A stretch of DNA of 64,000 nt from Caprimulgus europaeus (Eukaryota; Chordata; Aves; Caprimulgiformes; Caprimulgidae). The notes beneath the pieces are model-generated. The model saw only the letters and a program-made list of their open reading frames with translations. It searched no databases and had not been told where the DNA came from. Positions 42,448 through 56,900 of this stretch are shown piece by piece. Position numbers and translations under genes: made by a program. The stretch is from assembly GCA_907165065.1 (NCBI GenBank), contig OU015526.1, positions 65,247,723 through 65,311,722 on the forward strand, read 5' to 3'. Each line of letters starts with the position of its first letter. The stretch's first letter is position 1.

Positions 42448-44089
42448 CACTAAGGTCAGTCAGCAGTTTGGATAGTAGGAACTTGTTTTCTCCATCTAGG
42501 CTGAACTGGCTTAAAGTATGCTTTGTGTGTGCACTTGCCACGTAATAGTGCCAACTATTGGTTTGAAAGCAGTAGATGTTTGAAGTGTTAATGCTGGAAG
42601 GAAAACTGTTAAGATTTTCATGACTTGTGGTTGGTATCATTGATGGTAAAGCCTAAAAATAGTCTATTTCAGGGTCTGAAACTTTTGCAGGTAGTTGGGT
42701 TTTTTTTAGAAGTTGAGTCCTAAAGTTTTTGTCCTGGATTATCTCTACTGCTACCTGTCATACACAGACAGGTAGAAAAGATTGTCTCTGAACAGTCAGA
42801 TTATTGGCTTGGTGGTATAATATGAATTTTTTGGTTCATCTATCCATCAGATAAATAATGGAAGAGGGAAATGCACACAAAGCTTTTTCCTGCCTTGAAA
42901 TAAAGAAGGGGCAATTTACAACTCAAATCCATTCCTCGCGTGTGTTTTCTGTTCACCTTTATCATCTGCTCAATACATTCTGTCAATGGAGCAGGGGAGG
43001 TGTCAGGATGTGAAGAGACTCAGTAATTCAACCTTCTCAAAGGAAAGCACTGTTACTCATTTACTATGATTTTTGATACAGTTTGAGGATGAAATGTCTT
43101 AAATAAAATTCAGCCAAGTCTCATTCAATACCGTGCTCTAAGGTACTACTACAGAGCACTGTCAGAAGACTGTATTTAGGTTTATAACATATGAACATAA
43201 ATTTGTATGTATTTATACATGCATATATGTCACAGAGACAAAAGCACAAAATACATATACCAATTTAAAGAACTTTTTTTTTAATATACTTTAGAAGATT
43301 GGTGTGAATGTAAACATCTGGGAAACTTGTGCAGCAGAAGTCACTGTAGGCACTGGCATTTTGACCTCGTAAATAAAAACATGCAGGATTATATCTTTCA
43401 CTTGAAATGCAATGGATGTTTAAAAATTTGTGGAATTTTAATTACTGCTTCTCAGCCTGGCACAACAGATGCTATAAATTTCCTAGCAGATGTGTGCATG
43501 AGGCATATTATATTATACACCACACTATTTAATTCCACTATTTAATGAAAGGCTACCTATTAAAAATTTTTATAGCCAAACAAGGAATCTCTTGCCATGT
43601 AACGATAATGGATGGAAATAATAAGTAAATCACCAGTTTACATGTATGCAAGCAATATTTTCTATATATTATTCATAGCATTTGTATGGTTAACAATTCT
43701 AGTAAACTATCAAACTCCATTAAAATCTTTGAACATTGTGAGAGTAAGACAAAAAACTCTGTAAGCGTAAGGCACAAAATATCCTTGTGCGCGTCCGACT
43801 GTTACAGACTTCCACAGTTCTGCGTTCACTGTGACTACAACCTCATGTTCACAATGTGTAAGCAGTGTTGTGAATGATTGCTAGGACAATAACCATATTC
43901 TCAGAATTCTTTGGACAGCTTTAGTAATGTTTCACTGTGTTCCATTGACCCTCAATTTGACTTAGATTTAAGGCAGCTATAATCTAAATAGATTAATAGG
44001 TTCATGTAAGTTTAAAAATTAACATGGCAGGTTAATTAAAAACACATTGTAAGGTGCCCATCTGTACGCATCTTTAATTCTTTTTGCTG
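42448..44089. other. Region downstream of EDNRA
   Basis: AT-rich noncoding DNA between the LTR and the likely EDNRA poly(A) site. A longer EDNRA 3' UTR isoform could extend into it, since the human 3' UTR is a few kilobases. No coding exon or repeat was recognised. Confidence 0.45.
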
Positions 44090-44854
44090 ATATAGTTATG
44101 TTTATTACATTTATTTTGTACAGAGCATTAGAATAAATAACACAGTATAGTACTGTATTATTAATACCTCTTTTTTTTTGGTATTAATCTGTGCTTAAGT
44201 GCCAAATGTTGATGCTACTTTAAATGATCTGTTCCTATTTTTGAGTACTGAAGTGCTACAAATGTGAACTGCCCAGCTAATGTCCTGACCCATTGTAACA
44301 TAAGTAAATAAAATACTGGTGTGGACCAAAACATTTTCCAACATAAACCTGAAAACTAACAACAACAACATGCAAAACGTACTGGTACATGGAGTATATC
44401 CACCACACAAATAACAGTTCAAAGGCAAATGGGCAGAGAGAAAGTATAGTCACAGACAGATTCCATTTTGATTTCTTCTGAAAAATTCCAGAGTGATTAA
44501 TTCTAAGTGACAATCAGGTAAAAGGGTTGTATTGTACCAGTCACAGACATTGGACAGTTCCTGCTTGGTTCAGAAAAGCAAACCACCTGTGTAGTTCAAG
44601 TCAGTTTTTTGGTGTCATAATCATATCAATATGATTTTCAGAGTGAAAATTACCATTCAATGGCTCTCAGTTCACAGAACATCACAGTTATAGTCAGTCA
44701 ATCTACTCAGTCACCTCTAGAATTAGGTACAAGGGTGCAGGGTGCACATGTCTGAATCGATTATGGAACAGTCACTGGGCTTCCTGTTGAAATAGCTTTG
44801 TTGTGACTTTTTTTTTCCTGTTTGATTCTGAAGTGGTACCAGAGTCTTTAATTT
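44090..44854 (-). other. EDNRA: EDNRA 3' UTR (proximal)
   Basis: Follows the EDNRA stop on the minus strand. Two AATAAA hexamers on the minus strand (plus TTTATT at 44101-44106 and 44110-44115) sit close together and are the best nearby poly(A) signals. The sequence is AT-rich. More distal ends are possible. Confidence 0.5.
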
Positions 44855-44995
44855 TCAGTTTATGCTGTCTTTATGGCTGCTTCGATCTGTATTGTGATTG
44901 TTTAGTTCTTGATTTTTCCACTGAATGCTTGTTCCATTCATGGGCATCGAAGTCACTAGACTCTTAGACTGGGAGCAGCAACAGCAAAGACATGA
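44855..44995 (-). CDS. EDNRA: EDNRA terminal coding exon (cytosolic tail)
   Basis: 46 codons plus TGA at 44857-44855: [40 protein letters not shown] and HKDSIN. The Cys cluster is the palmitoylation site known in the human receptor; the Ser/Thr residues behind it are typical kinase/arrestin targets. The acceptor is TTTTATTTCCAG. Confidence 0.96.
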   Translation of the reverse strand, partial: SCLCCCCSQSKSLVTSMPMNGTSIQWKNQELNNHNTDRSSHKDSIN

Positions 44996-47900
44996 CTGGA
45001 AATAAAAAATAATAACAATAAAAAGGTTAACACAACTCTATCAAATCTATGCATTTAGAAATGAACAGACAATTCTAGCTGAAGGGAGTGATAGCTGCAC
45101 TCAAGGAAATTTTTTATGCTAGGATGCAAACAATTCTTGTGATTAAATATCACAAACACAGCAAATTAGTTTTTCCTCTTTATCACTGCACTTTGAACTT
45201 AGGGATGAGCATGCTGCTTAGCATGCAAAAGAAAAGAAGAAAATTCCCCAGCCTGTGACTTAGGTCTCTTCTTACACCTTAGAAGAAGACAAAATTGTTT
45301 ATGAAAAGGGACAGTGAATATATGGAGGTGTATAATCTTTCCCAGTTAAGAGTGGGTCATTCAGGATCATACTCCCAGGTTCTTTACAGGCTGGCCTGTT
45401 CAGTTGTCTCTTTTGAAAGGAGTAGAAAGGATTCTTCAGCTATCCTCCCTTCCCTTCACAAAAACTAGTGCCTAATTCTATGCAGATGGAATCTTTAGGG
45501 GAAAGAGTTAGGGCCTCAGAGGAGCAATAGCAATAACAGCAGTAGATCCATGACTTGTGTGAGTTCAATGAGAATGGAGTGTTGCAGACAAGTAAAGCCA
45601 AGCTTAAGATATAAGTACTCTCTATCTATGGGTGGGTATGTAAAATAGCAACAGGGGTAGGGTTAGAAACTCAAATACAAAATGGAAAGATTACCTGAAT
45701 TAAAAACCTTGATACTAGAAGGGAAAAGGTAAGCTGTAATGTGAAGCTGGGAAGGATTAAATAATAGCTGAAAATTCTTTCATTAGAGTTACTGGATGCT
45801 AATTTTATTTGGAAGGACAAATGGGAAGAATTAACTACTGATATGAAGAGCAGCTTGATCATACACACTGTTACCTCTCCCTTTCACCTAAGGACAACTT
45901 CAGGCATATTATTCACTCCACAGTTCCCAAATAAAGTAGGGAACCATAAAAATCAAAGTTAACTTCTTATTCATCATGTGAAATACTCCCTTAAAAAAAA
46001 AAATACTCCCTTAAAATAGTTTGTAAGTCTAAGCAGGCTACAGACAAACAAGTATTCTCTATTCTAATAATTTATTACATTTTTTCAGTAGTTTGAGTTG
46101 CCTGTTCACAGACTGAAAGTTTAGTGGTACAAACCTGTGGTCTTTTGTTTTTCTTTGCAGATAAAGCTATTTAGTCTTCCATTTCATTACTTTCTTTACC
46201 ACTATATGCTCTCATTTTCTTTCTTCCTGTATTGCCTTTATTAGGTGAATGGGGATTTGCACAGGCACAGTGTCACAAGGAAATTATTTTAGCCTTAAAA
46301 TACGTTTTCATGTGCAGGAACTGGAAAAATGTAGGTAAAAGCCATAATGTGTATTTAATTGCCAAAGTAAACTCAGGTGCCTGCTTTGGTATTCAAGCCT
46401 GTTTAACTGCAGGCAGCTTGGTGTCCTATGTATGTGTTCTTCATCTAGAGTGGGAAACAAGTTATCAACCAAATTCTAATTCATGTACATGTCACAGGCA
46501 GAGAAAAAGTACTTAGTAGCAGCAAGTCTACCTCAGTTTACATGTTTACATATGAGAACTATGTCAAATTTATTTACTGGTTTAGCATTTCAGATAAAAT
46601 GGACAGTTCCACGTTCAGTTTGGTATGTGCTATGTGAGCTGCTAGCTGGCAAATTAGACAATTTATAATCTTTTGTTCCTATTTTATTATAAGCATAAAA
46701 TCTTATCAAGAAGATCTTACCTGGAAACAGTTTTTAAATTTCTTGCTCACAAAATACAGAGCTATTGGGTTTATACAAGAGTTCATGGTTGCCAGGTTGA
46801 TGCTGATATAATCCAAAGGCAGCAAGAAACTAAACAACAAAAGAGAAAGCAAAACATTTTAACACTTAATATACTGTGCAAGTACCTGTGGTCTTTGTGG
46901 TTACAATCTCTTCTGCCACAGAAACTAATTCTCTCTTACCTAACACCCTCAATTTGATTTTGTACCATGCCAGGTCTACAATAACCTATCTCATAGAAGT
47001 TCACAAAAGCCAGAGGTGATTGCATTGGTGACAGACAACATTTATTGAAATTATGTTATCCCATTAAAACTGAAATTCCTGAAAAATGGATGCAGCTGAA
47101 AAGTAATAAAACAAAAGTGTTTGCTTTTCCAACACCACAGTTGCATGCACAATGACATTTCTCACATAAACTCCAGGTGTGCGGCATTGCATTTTTTCAG
47201 TATAAACAACCGATTGACATAAAATGTAGTACCTGAGCAGTTCGCATCTGCCGGGATCTCTTTCGTTGTATACCATTTTCTTCAAAATTCGGCTCAAATG
47301 GAGAGGGAACCAGCAAAGAGCAAAAATCACTACTAAACAGAAAACTGTCTTTGCAACTTCTCGACGCTAGAAAAAGAAGCAAAGATAACTATGACAGAGT
47401 GCCAAATTCATATCGGTAGGTGATTGTAGTGTAGTGATGTTGGCAGCAAAGTAAGTCATCTAGATAAAGTATGCAAGGATTCTCAAAGTGCAGCTTCCTC
47501 ACTACCTGATATCTCTGAACTTTTTTCTGGGGCTTGTAATCTTCTTGACTCTGGCCATCCTCAACAGAAGCTGCTCATCACTGGGACTGGAGCAGCTGGA
47601 GCACACAGGTCATTTCCAGGACTTTGTAGATGTTAGCCAAGGAAGATCCACTGCTGGGATTTCCTGAATCTGATTACTTTCCCAGCCCTTCTTTTTCCTC
47701 TACACCGGACTAGTTTTCTGGTAATCCCTCAAACAAATCTCTTTCTTCAGGAAAGGGCATAATCTGCAAGAAAACTTTTTCATGTGTGAGGGAAACTGGG
47801 ATCACACCTGCTTGATAAACCACTTGGCCCTAATCCTTGATGTGGGGCAATGTGTAAACCCAGGCACCTAAATCAATTGGCAATAAAGGTTCCATTCAAC

Positions 47901-50900
47901 CATGCACCTAGTCAGGATGTGAAATTCTCTCTGGTGTATTACTTTATATGTAGTATGCATCATGTTACATAAAGGGATACTGCACAGGATATTAATTTTT
48001 ATATGTCGTCCTTGCTATGTCATCTCGACATTGTTAAGTAAATAGTTTCTCTACAAACAACATTTTAGAAATGTCTATATTACAGCTTAATCTCATAATA
48101 CTTACTCAGGAAATAATTTCTATTTAATGGATATGGCTCTAGAGATTTACAAATGCTGCAGTAGAATTTTGACAATGCATACTTGAAGTCAAATGTGTGA
48201 TTACAGTAAGTCTTGTTAGGCTTTGAATATGACTACTATTGTTTATTTTTTCTTATAATAGCAGTCTTTATCAAAATATTAAAAGGGTCGTGACTAGACA
48301 TTAATGTGGACAAGGCTGTAGGGAAGAAAGGAAGAAAGAAGGGCAAAAGGTGATAGTTAAAAGGACAGCTGTGGCATAATGTCGTCCTCTAGTAACCAGT
48401 CTGAGTTGCTTGCTGGGCACTGCACATCAGGATGGGAAAGCTGGGGGGGGTGAATTTCCCCACCCTGTACATAACATTCCACTTGTAATGGGTGGAGTAG
48501 CTTGTGTGTGGCCCTAGGACAGACTATGTTGCAGGCCCTGGGGCCTGGTGAGGGGAAAAAGTGGAGGATCTGCGCAAGGGAGGATTTTTTGGTCTGCTTT
48601 GATCTGGAATGAACGGGCAGAGAAGGAACCTCTGAAAGAACCACTCCAACGCAGAGATCACTGCTTTAGGGATTCACATCTGTGAATGTGGAATTTGAAA
48701 GACAGAGTGGAATTTGAGGGGCTGATGTTAACGCAGCAGAAGAGCTACAGATTGTTTTTAAAATTTCAGTTAGGAATTAAACATCAGACTATTGCAAAAA
48801 CAGCAAAGTGAGATCTGACGCTTCCGTGAGTGGCTTTACTCTATGATCATTTATTTGTACTATTCTCCTGTTGCTCTTTTCAAAGCAGCTACAGTAGTGG
48901 TACTGCAACAGTGCAATAACCCTGAAAAAAATATCCATTCTATTCTAAACCAGGTTATTCTACAAATGCTTTTCATATGAAACTAAAGTTGCATATCAAA
49001 GTGTGCCAAAAGTAGGGAGGACCCATGGAGTCATATCTTTACAAATATAAAGAAACTTTTTTTTTTGGCAAATCTTTATAGTTAAATTTCAAAGCATCTA
49101 GCCAATAGTGCTTTGAGGTTAAAAAGCAAGAGAGCAGAACTGTCATACATACTTAAGAAAAGAAGGAAACTGGCTAGTTTCCTGAGCATGCTGTCTTCAA
49201 TACCTCCCTATGCTATGATCGAGTCTTGTGTTCCAGGTTTACATTAATACTTTAACATCATAAATAACCTACATTCTCACTTTCTATTTCTGTAATGTAG
49301 TATATTCAAGTACCCTTTGAAACATTTATAAGTTATCCCAAAGAAAGAACAGTATTTTCAAACATTGTTTTTCCTAATATTTACCTGCTTAAGGTGTTCA
49401 CTCAGAGCGATTCTCAAGTTGCTGTTTCTTCTGTTTAACATTTCACAAGTCATTAGCGTATAAAAGATGGCAGTACACGCCAGTGGCATGCAGAAATAGA
49501 AACCAAACAGCCACCAATCCTTTGCATCTTTGTAAAACTGTAGATAAGGTAAGAAAAGAAAAGATATTTTCTTCTGATTCAATGGAAAGTACCACGGAAA
49601 GGTCTTGGAAAGTGTGACAATTGGTGTGCTAGTAAACAGCACAAATTATGTAAATTTTCTTATCATTGATCTGGTTTGTACTAACATCAAAAAGGGAATT
49701 GTGGAAGTGTAAACATTTATTTTACCTTACGGAAAGCCTGCGTCTACCTTTGTTGCTGTCTATCTTGGTTTAGAATTTTGTTGTTGTTGTTGTTGTTGTG
49801 TTTTCTGAACACTTACACTCATTCATGAAAACTAGACTCCGGTTTCATGAAAAAGACATGCCAAAATGTAGGTAGTGTCAGTCTGAGGTAACAAACCTTT
49901 CTGAAAGCCTGTTCTCAGGAAATGCCATTTACCTCTATGGCTTCTGTCCTGATTCCAAAAAAGGAAAATTCAAAATGTCTTGTAAGTTTAATCACCTTTT
50001 GTTATCAGTGAAAAGATTGGTAGTTGGTTTGCTTATGTACTGGGCAGATAGGAGCCACTTCATAAGTGTTTGTATGCTATATGCAAAGCTTAGGATGGGT
50101 GGCTTCTGATGGTACAGTTACTTTTAACCCTTTGACTGCCATTCATACCATTTGCCTTTGTGACAGGACACTGAGGGACCTGATGGAGTAGCAGTACTTT
50201 GCAGTGTGATTTTAACTGTTAGCTGTGATTTAAGCTGTGGTTTAAGTTTATTAGGAGAAATACTACATTTGACAAAACATTCAAAATTACTCTTTTGTGT
50301 AGATGATTATATTTTCAGACTTGAGAAAATATTCTGTCTTGGTTTTTAACTTTTATGTTCAGCCAGAAGTGTGCACTGAAATATGACATTTTAAATACTT
50401 CCTGTCTCTGTGTTATTAGTCACCGAGATGGATATGTGTAAGAGGGAACCTTCTTTCTCATAATCTTTCCCCTAGCTTATTTATTCCTAGCGGATGTGCT
50501 CTCATAACATCACAGTTCCCACACCAAATGTCAAAATGCTAGTAACTGACGATTATATGAATCCTGTTTGAGAAAGTCAAACTTTCGACATCTTGTTTAC
50601 ATTTAAAACTGATCGGTAATAAACTTTGAAAGATGAAAAAACTGAATGCAATGAATAGACTAGCATTTAATAATGTTCATTTTTAAGTCTACTTTAGTTA
50701 CGCTAGAAAGTTGATTTACTAAGTAAAAGGGAATGTTTTTGATTTTTCTCCCCCGAATCCAACATAGTTAGCCATGAGCTAACTTACAGAGCTTGCTAAT
50801 TTAGAGTATGCTGCTGGTATCTAGGCCACAACTCCACCTCACAGGACACTCTGAGTAGTGTTGATTAGCTTGTTTCCTCCTCCTCATTAGCCTCCTCCCT

Positions 50901-53900
50901 GCCTGAGGAGGGGCTACAGTCTGCTGCATAGCTGCACTCTCCTTGAGGGCAGAATTTCCCCACTGGGAACAGAGCTTCAGCCAGCAGAAAACAAAATGCG
51001 TCATATTTGAAGAGTTTGTACTGAGGGGAAATCTAATTACCACTCCTTCTGCAGAGAAAAGGAGTACAAATACATGGAGACAATTAACTTTTCCGTGGCA
51101 AATTCCTCCAAGTCAGACTAGAATCATATTGGCTGGGCAGCACAGCAAAATGCATGGTGTGAATCCATGCAATGTTACACGGAAAACTTTGTCATATCAG
51201 TCTTCCAGTTTTCATGAGCGTTGCCTGTCAGTCAAGATACACACACTTGGAGTTCTGTGTCACAACCCTGACCAACGCTTCAATTCTTACGGGGACCTGG
51301 CTTTGTGAAGTTATAAAACCTGCAGGAAAGTGTCTGTAAGTGATTAATTTTGGAATCTGAGTTTCACAAAGCTTACATCAAAGCACAAAGTTGGGTTGAT
51401 TTAAGAGAAGTAGACATTCTTTTGTTTGTCTTGAAAGCCCACATGGAACTGGTTTGCTACAGGAAATGTGCATTTTTAACAAGTTTCCTAGTGCACTCAT
51501 TCTCTTGGGAATCATGGTCTAGCATAAATCTTTTAAGTCTTTCAAGGATAGCTTTAAACATGAATAAAGCTCCTATTAAAAACAGAAGTTAATAATAACT
51601 CCTTCCCAACATTTGGCATTTGTTTATTGTAGTGTTTTTGGTAGTAAATACTGTAGTTCAGGTTGTAACAGTATTTCCCTTTTAATCTCGTGTTTGTACT
51701 TGATTGCAACTCATTGGAACACAGTATGCTCCATTTTGACTGACATGTCCAGCATTTTCTCTCAGCTTGTATATAAATGCTGTTTTTTTCCTTGAAAATC
51801 AGACTGGCATGGGGAGATTTGGAGCTTTTGAACTATGCTGAGCAAGTAAAAGATACTAATTCCTGCTAATAAAACAAAACATGCTATTATATTTACTACA
51901 TTGAGAACAGAACAATAATCATTAACGTTAGCATGCCTGTGGAAGACCTGAACTATAGTGTTTCTGCGAAGAGGGGAGAGATCTATTCTTTTTCTTAGGA
52001 GAGAGGAAATGAAGATTGTCCAGGCACATTTGTGGAGAAAAACAGCCATTACAAAAGGGAAATTTGCTGCAGTGTGTGTTTCATAAATCATATTCTTGTA
52101 ACTACAGTATCTACAGTCGTATAGTCTGTAGAGTTTAAAAACAAAGATACAGTAAGTCCTGGGCAATTCCATTCCATCTTCACCTGCATTAATTATTTCC
52201 ATTAGGGAATTCTTTTGGCTTCTCTTGCAATTGTCTCTTGCTCTTTCTGCCATCCCTGCAGTCTGTGTAACCCTGTCAAAGTTGGGGATGTTCCTCTGAA
52301 GAATACTAATCTTTCACACTTTTATTTTCTAAATTTCTTAGCTCCATTTTGCCCTATCCTTCCCAATTGTAGCCCAAGCCATGTTCTGATCCAATACAAG
52401 AAGAGACAGATATTAAAAAAGATAAACTTGCACTCTATCATGACAAATTCTAGTTCAGAAAAAAGTATGGAGTTTCTCTCAAGACATAAGACCTTGCACT
52501 ATGTGCTTTCTCTGAGACAAAAAAATATTACTCTTTTTTTTATTATGGGGTGAATGGTGGCTGGCCCTTCTTTGGGTTCATGAAGAAAAAAGTGAAATAT
52601 CAGTTTCCCATTTTCTCAGTGTAAGGTCAGGCAGAAAATCACTTACCTCCCTATGCAGTAAAGATTTATTAATTCTGTAGTGACTGCTCACCTGACTTGC
52701 TTTGAACAAGCTAATGTGGGTACTGGCAACTGCTAAGCTGCAGTAGCACAGAGATTGAGGGCTATGAAATATGCCAAAGACGCCTTGTGTGTCTCAGGCA
52801 CTTCTCTTGCTCTTGAGTTGCTATATCATCATCTAGATGACAGCTAACAGTGCCAAATCTACCTAGATTGGAAGTATTTGTCAGCATTTCTTGTAAATGG
52901 AGGGATTATTCTTTGTTTGACTTTGTAAGTGCATATAGAATAGGAAAAGTTACGTTAGATCATGGCCCCACCCTTTTCTTTAGCAGCCAAAAGAGCTGGC
53001 TACTGCATGCAAAATGACAACTAATCATGGTAAAACATGGGTTTTGACAGTTACAAGCTCCAAGGTGTTATACCTAGAAAAACAATACCTTCCAAGGCTC
53101 TGGCTACCCTGATATGTTTTTTGATTGTACTTTAAGCAGGCCCAAATTGCAAATTTCTGTATTAAGAATCCTCAATAGTGAAGAAATGAAAATGTTGTAA
53201 AGTCCCATTTAGTATCTCTGGCTGAAAGTAGAGACAGGTCACTATAATTAAAGGATCCTCTTTGCACCAGTATACATTAGAATACATTTTGCACTTTAAT
53301 GGATGAATAAAGTGTATTATAATCCAGTATCTTAATTGTCTGACCTATATACTGTGGATTCCAAAAGAGAAGAAAGGATGTTACTTACCAACATAAAATT
53401 ATTTGTAGGATTGAGCATGCAGGTAACATAACCTTCATCCTTGTATCTGAAAGGTACCACAGCAAAACCAATTGCTTCTGGAATAGCCAGTATGAAGGAC
53501 AGAAGCCAAATGGAGAAAATTTCAATGGCAGTGATCATAGGGATTCCAATTCCTTGAACACGGCTCCAGGACGCAACTGCTCTATACCTGAAAGAGACAG
53601 GCATTAGTTTCCAACCTCCAGTCTGGTCCTTAAATTCAAAAGTCTTGGTTCAATTCTATATATGAAGTAGAATCCTAAAGCTGACATCTTAGACTTGTAT
53701 TGCTTATTTTTTCTGCTTGTTCCAGGGGCTCTGCTCGCTATCAAATGACACAGGACACAACAGAGCACATCAAGGAGGGGAGAGCAGAGAGGTGGCTGCG
53801 ACTGTTCTGCTTAGGCACAGGACTGTGTGGAATTCTGCTATGTGAACTGCACTAGTGATTTCTAATTAAAGTAGGTGAGGTCTGTGATGATAGACTTTAT

Positions 53901-56900
53901 CTTTCACTAGATCAACTGACATAACAGAAGAAAAAAAGCTTCCAGGAACACGCACCATTCTAGTAGATACAAACCAGCTATCTCCTTGAGCTACATCAGC
54001 TATAACAGCAGTGCTATCTGAGGTTGTCAGCTTCCATGGAATTAAATACTGTGAAAATACTCTTTATGATGAGAAACTGAAGTCCATGGCTAAGAAGTCT
54101 GTACATGCCAAAACCAATGTATTTTCCCACTACTTTATTCCTTAGATAGCAAGTGGACTTACTGAAACCTGCTTTCCTATCTCTGTACATCTCATCACTG
54201 TAATCCTGGTAAAAGGTGAGAACTCTTAAAGAAGATGCAAAAAGAGCCCATGCATGTCTCGCTTTTATTCTTCCTCTCTTTACCTTCTCTGTCCTTCCAG
54301 TGCTAGAAGATTCTCGTTACCAGACTGCAGCCTTTCCCCTAGTCAGGGAACTGAGAGTGTCTCCTCTACGTGTCTGCCAGTTTCCAAGGAACTTGCAGAA
54401 ATTTATTAGCTTCAAGACCTCAACCTCTTTGTCAGCTCTGGTCAAAAGGTTCAAAAATTATTTGGAGAAGACTAATAGGCATACAATACAGAGTACAAAC
54501 CAGTCCATAAATAAAATTTTCAGTAGCAGACCTAACTGTTGTCTAGCAACAACCACAGTAAACAAGTTACTTAGCATTTCCAACAACTTAGCAAAGACAG
54601 TGCTATGTAAAAATTCTGGAATGAACAAATATTATTTTTGATCTTGTAATAATAATAAATTCATACTGGAGAGCTTTCTGTCATTGGTGATGTAGCAGTT
54701 TCTAAACTGCTTGGTAAAATCATAGCACCTTTCCCTTTGGAATTACAGATCATCTCGTATATCATTTTACCAAATATCAAATTTTGGCTGTAGTGACTAA
54801 ATGGAATATTTGTAGAAACACAACCTTTTATACAAATACTGTAATATTTGTAAACTTTGGAAATTTAAGAATCAATTTGAAGCTTACTTTGTACTGACTG
54901 GCAATTTTACAATTGGTCCCATCAGCTGAACAAGGTAAGTGATGCTATCTCATCCTTAAGTGAGTTATATTCTTAGCAAACAGGGGCCTCTACATAATTT
55001 TCAAGTAACAAATGTAGAGTTTGTGTTGTGTCAGCTGTGTAACTATGTAAGTGGCAACAAATGGGTTGTAAATTGTGAGTCCAATTCTTTCCTTTCTTGT
55101 ACTTTTGAACCTCTTCTATTTGAGTTACATCTGTCTTGCACTTGAGAAGATCAGGATGTGCAGCAGTAAGGATTTGGGTCCTGTATGTATTTTATTAGCA
55201 GTTTTTTTCAGTTAACAATTCAAATAACTATCAGATAAGGAATCACTGAAGAATTTTATGAATGGTTTCAGCTAAAGCATAAGAAGCTCTGCAGTTAGAT
55301 TAGAATTTGCTGAATGCATAATAACCTGCAATTACTTGGTCTCTTTACTTACTGCTGTAAGAGTGATTTGAAAAATAGTGGTAGTATAATTTCTCAAGTG
55401 GGTGTTCTATGAGTTATGTAATATATGGGATCTTTGTCTAGCCACAAACCTCCCATAAAAAGGAGTGGGAAGATACTGCAGGGTTTATTTCCCTCATGCT
55501 TAGAAAATAGAGGAAGTTTGCCTGGGAGCTGACATAAAATACATGCATCATGCATTACATTTAATTCCCCAATCTAAAATCTGTGTGTGTGTGTGTTTTG
55601 TCTTACTTTTCTTTTTTCTGTTTGTTTCTCTTTTGTCTCCAATCTTGTCTAAAATATTTAATTCTTTCCCAGGTCATTTCCCTTTGTCTGTTTAGTGTTG
55701 TGGCTCCTCTTCTCTCTCCCCTTTTTGTTTTCTACTGCCCATACATGTGCTGTCAACTTTAGTATATTGTGCTCTTCACTCTCTCCTTTTCCTCCCTCTT
55801 CTCCCTATTCTTAGCTATTTATTCCAACTTGCTTTTCATGGACACTGAAGTCTCTCCTGCTACTTATATTTAGTGATGTACAGTATTTAAGGACAAGGGA
55901 TCATTACATCATGAAGTATATATACATATAATTTTGCACTCCTATCTAGTTATAACTTCCTTAAAACGTTTATTTCAGAAGGACATCCTGTCTTGATCTG
56001 AGAAGGTTAAGTGCAGGACGCCTTCACCTTTCCCTGGTGGTTTCTTCTTGTAGTTAATCACCCTCATTAAAAATATGTACCTTATTTTCATTTGGAATTT
56101 GTCTGGCTGAAACCTTGTTCTTTAGGTTCTTATTATATCTATTTGCTAAGCTAAAGGCCCCATGGACATCTTATACATCATCTGTATTTCAGGACTCAGA
56201 TATTGTATTTAAGTGGCTTCTTAAGTATAATTTTTGATAAGCAACAAATTGCGATCTGTAAAGCCACTGAATCATTTCTGATGCTTTTCTGCGGCCTCTC
56301 TGTGTTTTCATCATTCTTTGTTAAAGACTAATTCCAGAACTCTAGTTAACCTTCCAGTATTGGTCTCATGCATGCAGCATGGTTGAGGATTTTGCTGTGG
56401 CCTAGATTAGTTTTTGGAACAATTTGGATTAATTTTACCATAGTGGTATCTAATCAGAATTTAAAAAGAATGTATTGTGGGCCTTATGAAATGAAATCAA
56501 GGAGTATATGAAAACTGAATCATGAGCTGTAGCTTGTCTGTGGACTATCAGTCCCCTATGCCTGCTATCTTACAGAGTAGGTGCTTTTATTTCCCTATTC
56601 GTTTTGACTGCATTAGAAAATTAGATGTTCAAATGGCCCACTAGTATAACATATTTCTGTTCTGCAAGTATCATCAGCCCTTTGTAAGAGGGAGAAGCAA
56701 CACAGAAAAGATAAGAGGCTTGATCTAGGATTTAAGAAGTGGTCACTGTCAAGATTAGTGTCAGAATAGTCCCTAAATGACACTGCTGTTGCTGATATTG
56801 ATCTATTCTTCTTTGTTGTGAGAGATCACCAGCTGTTCTTCATTTTAATGATAGCCAGCAGTGTGTTGATTGAAAACCTCTTAATACAATAAAGCTCACA

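Noticed and set aside
51762-52253. 163-codon minus-strand frame in an EDNRA intron
   Set aside because: No recognisable domain, wrong place for an EDNRA exon, no plausible flanking splice structure noted.
54216-54641. 141-codon plus-strand frame in an EDNRA intron
   Set aside because: Composition and lack of any motif suggest chance; antisense to the gene.
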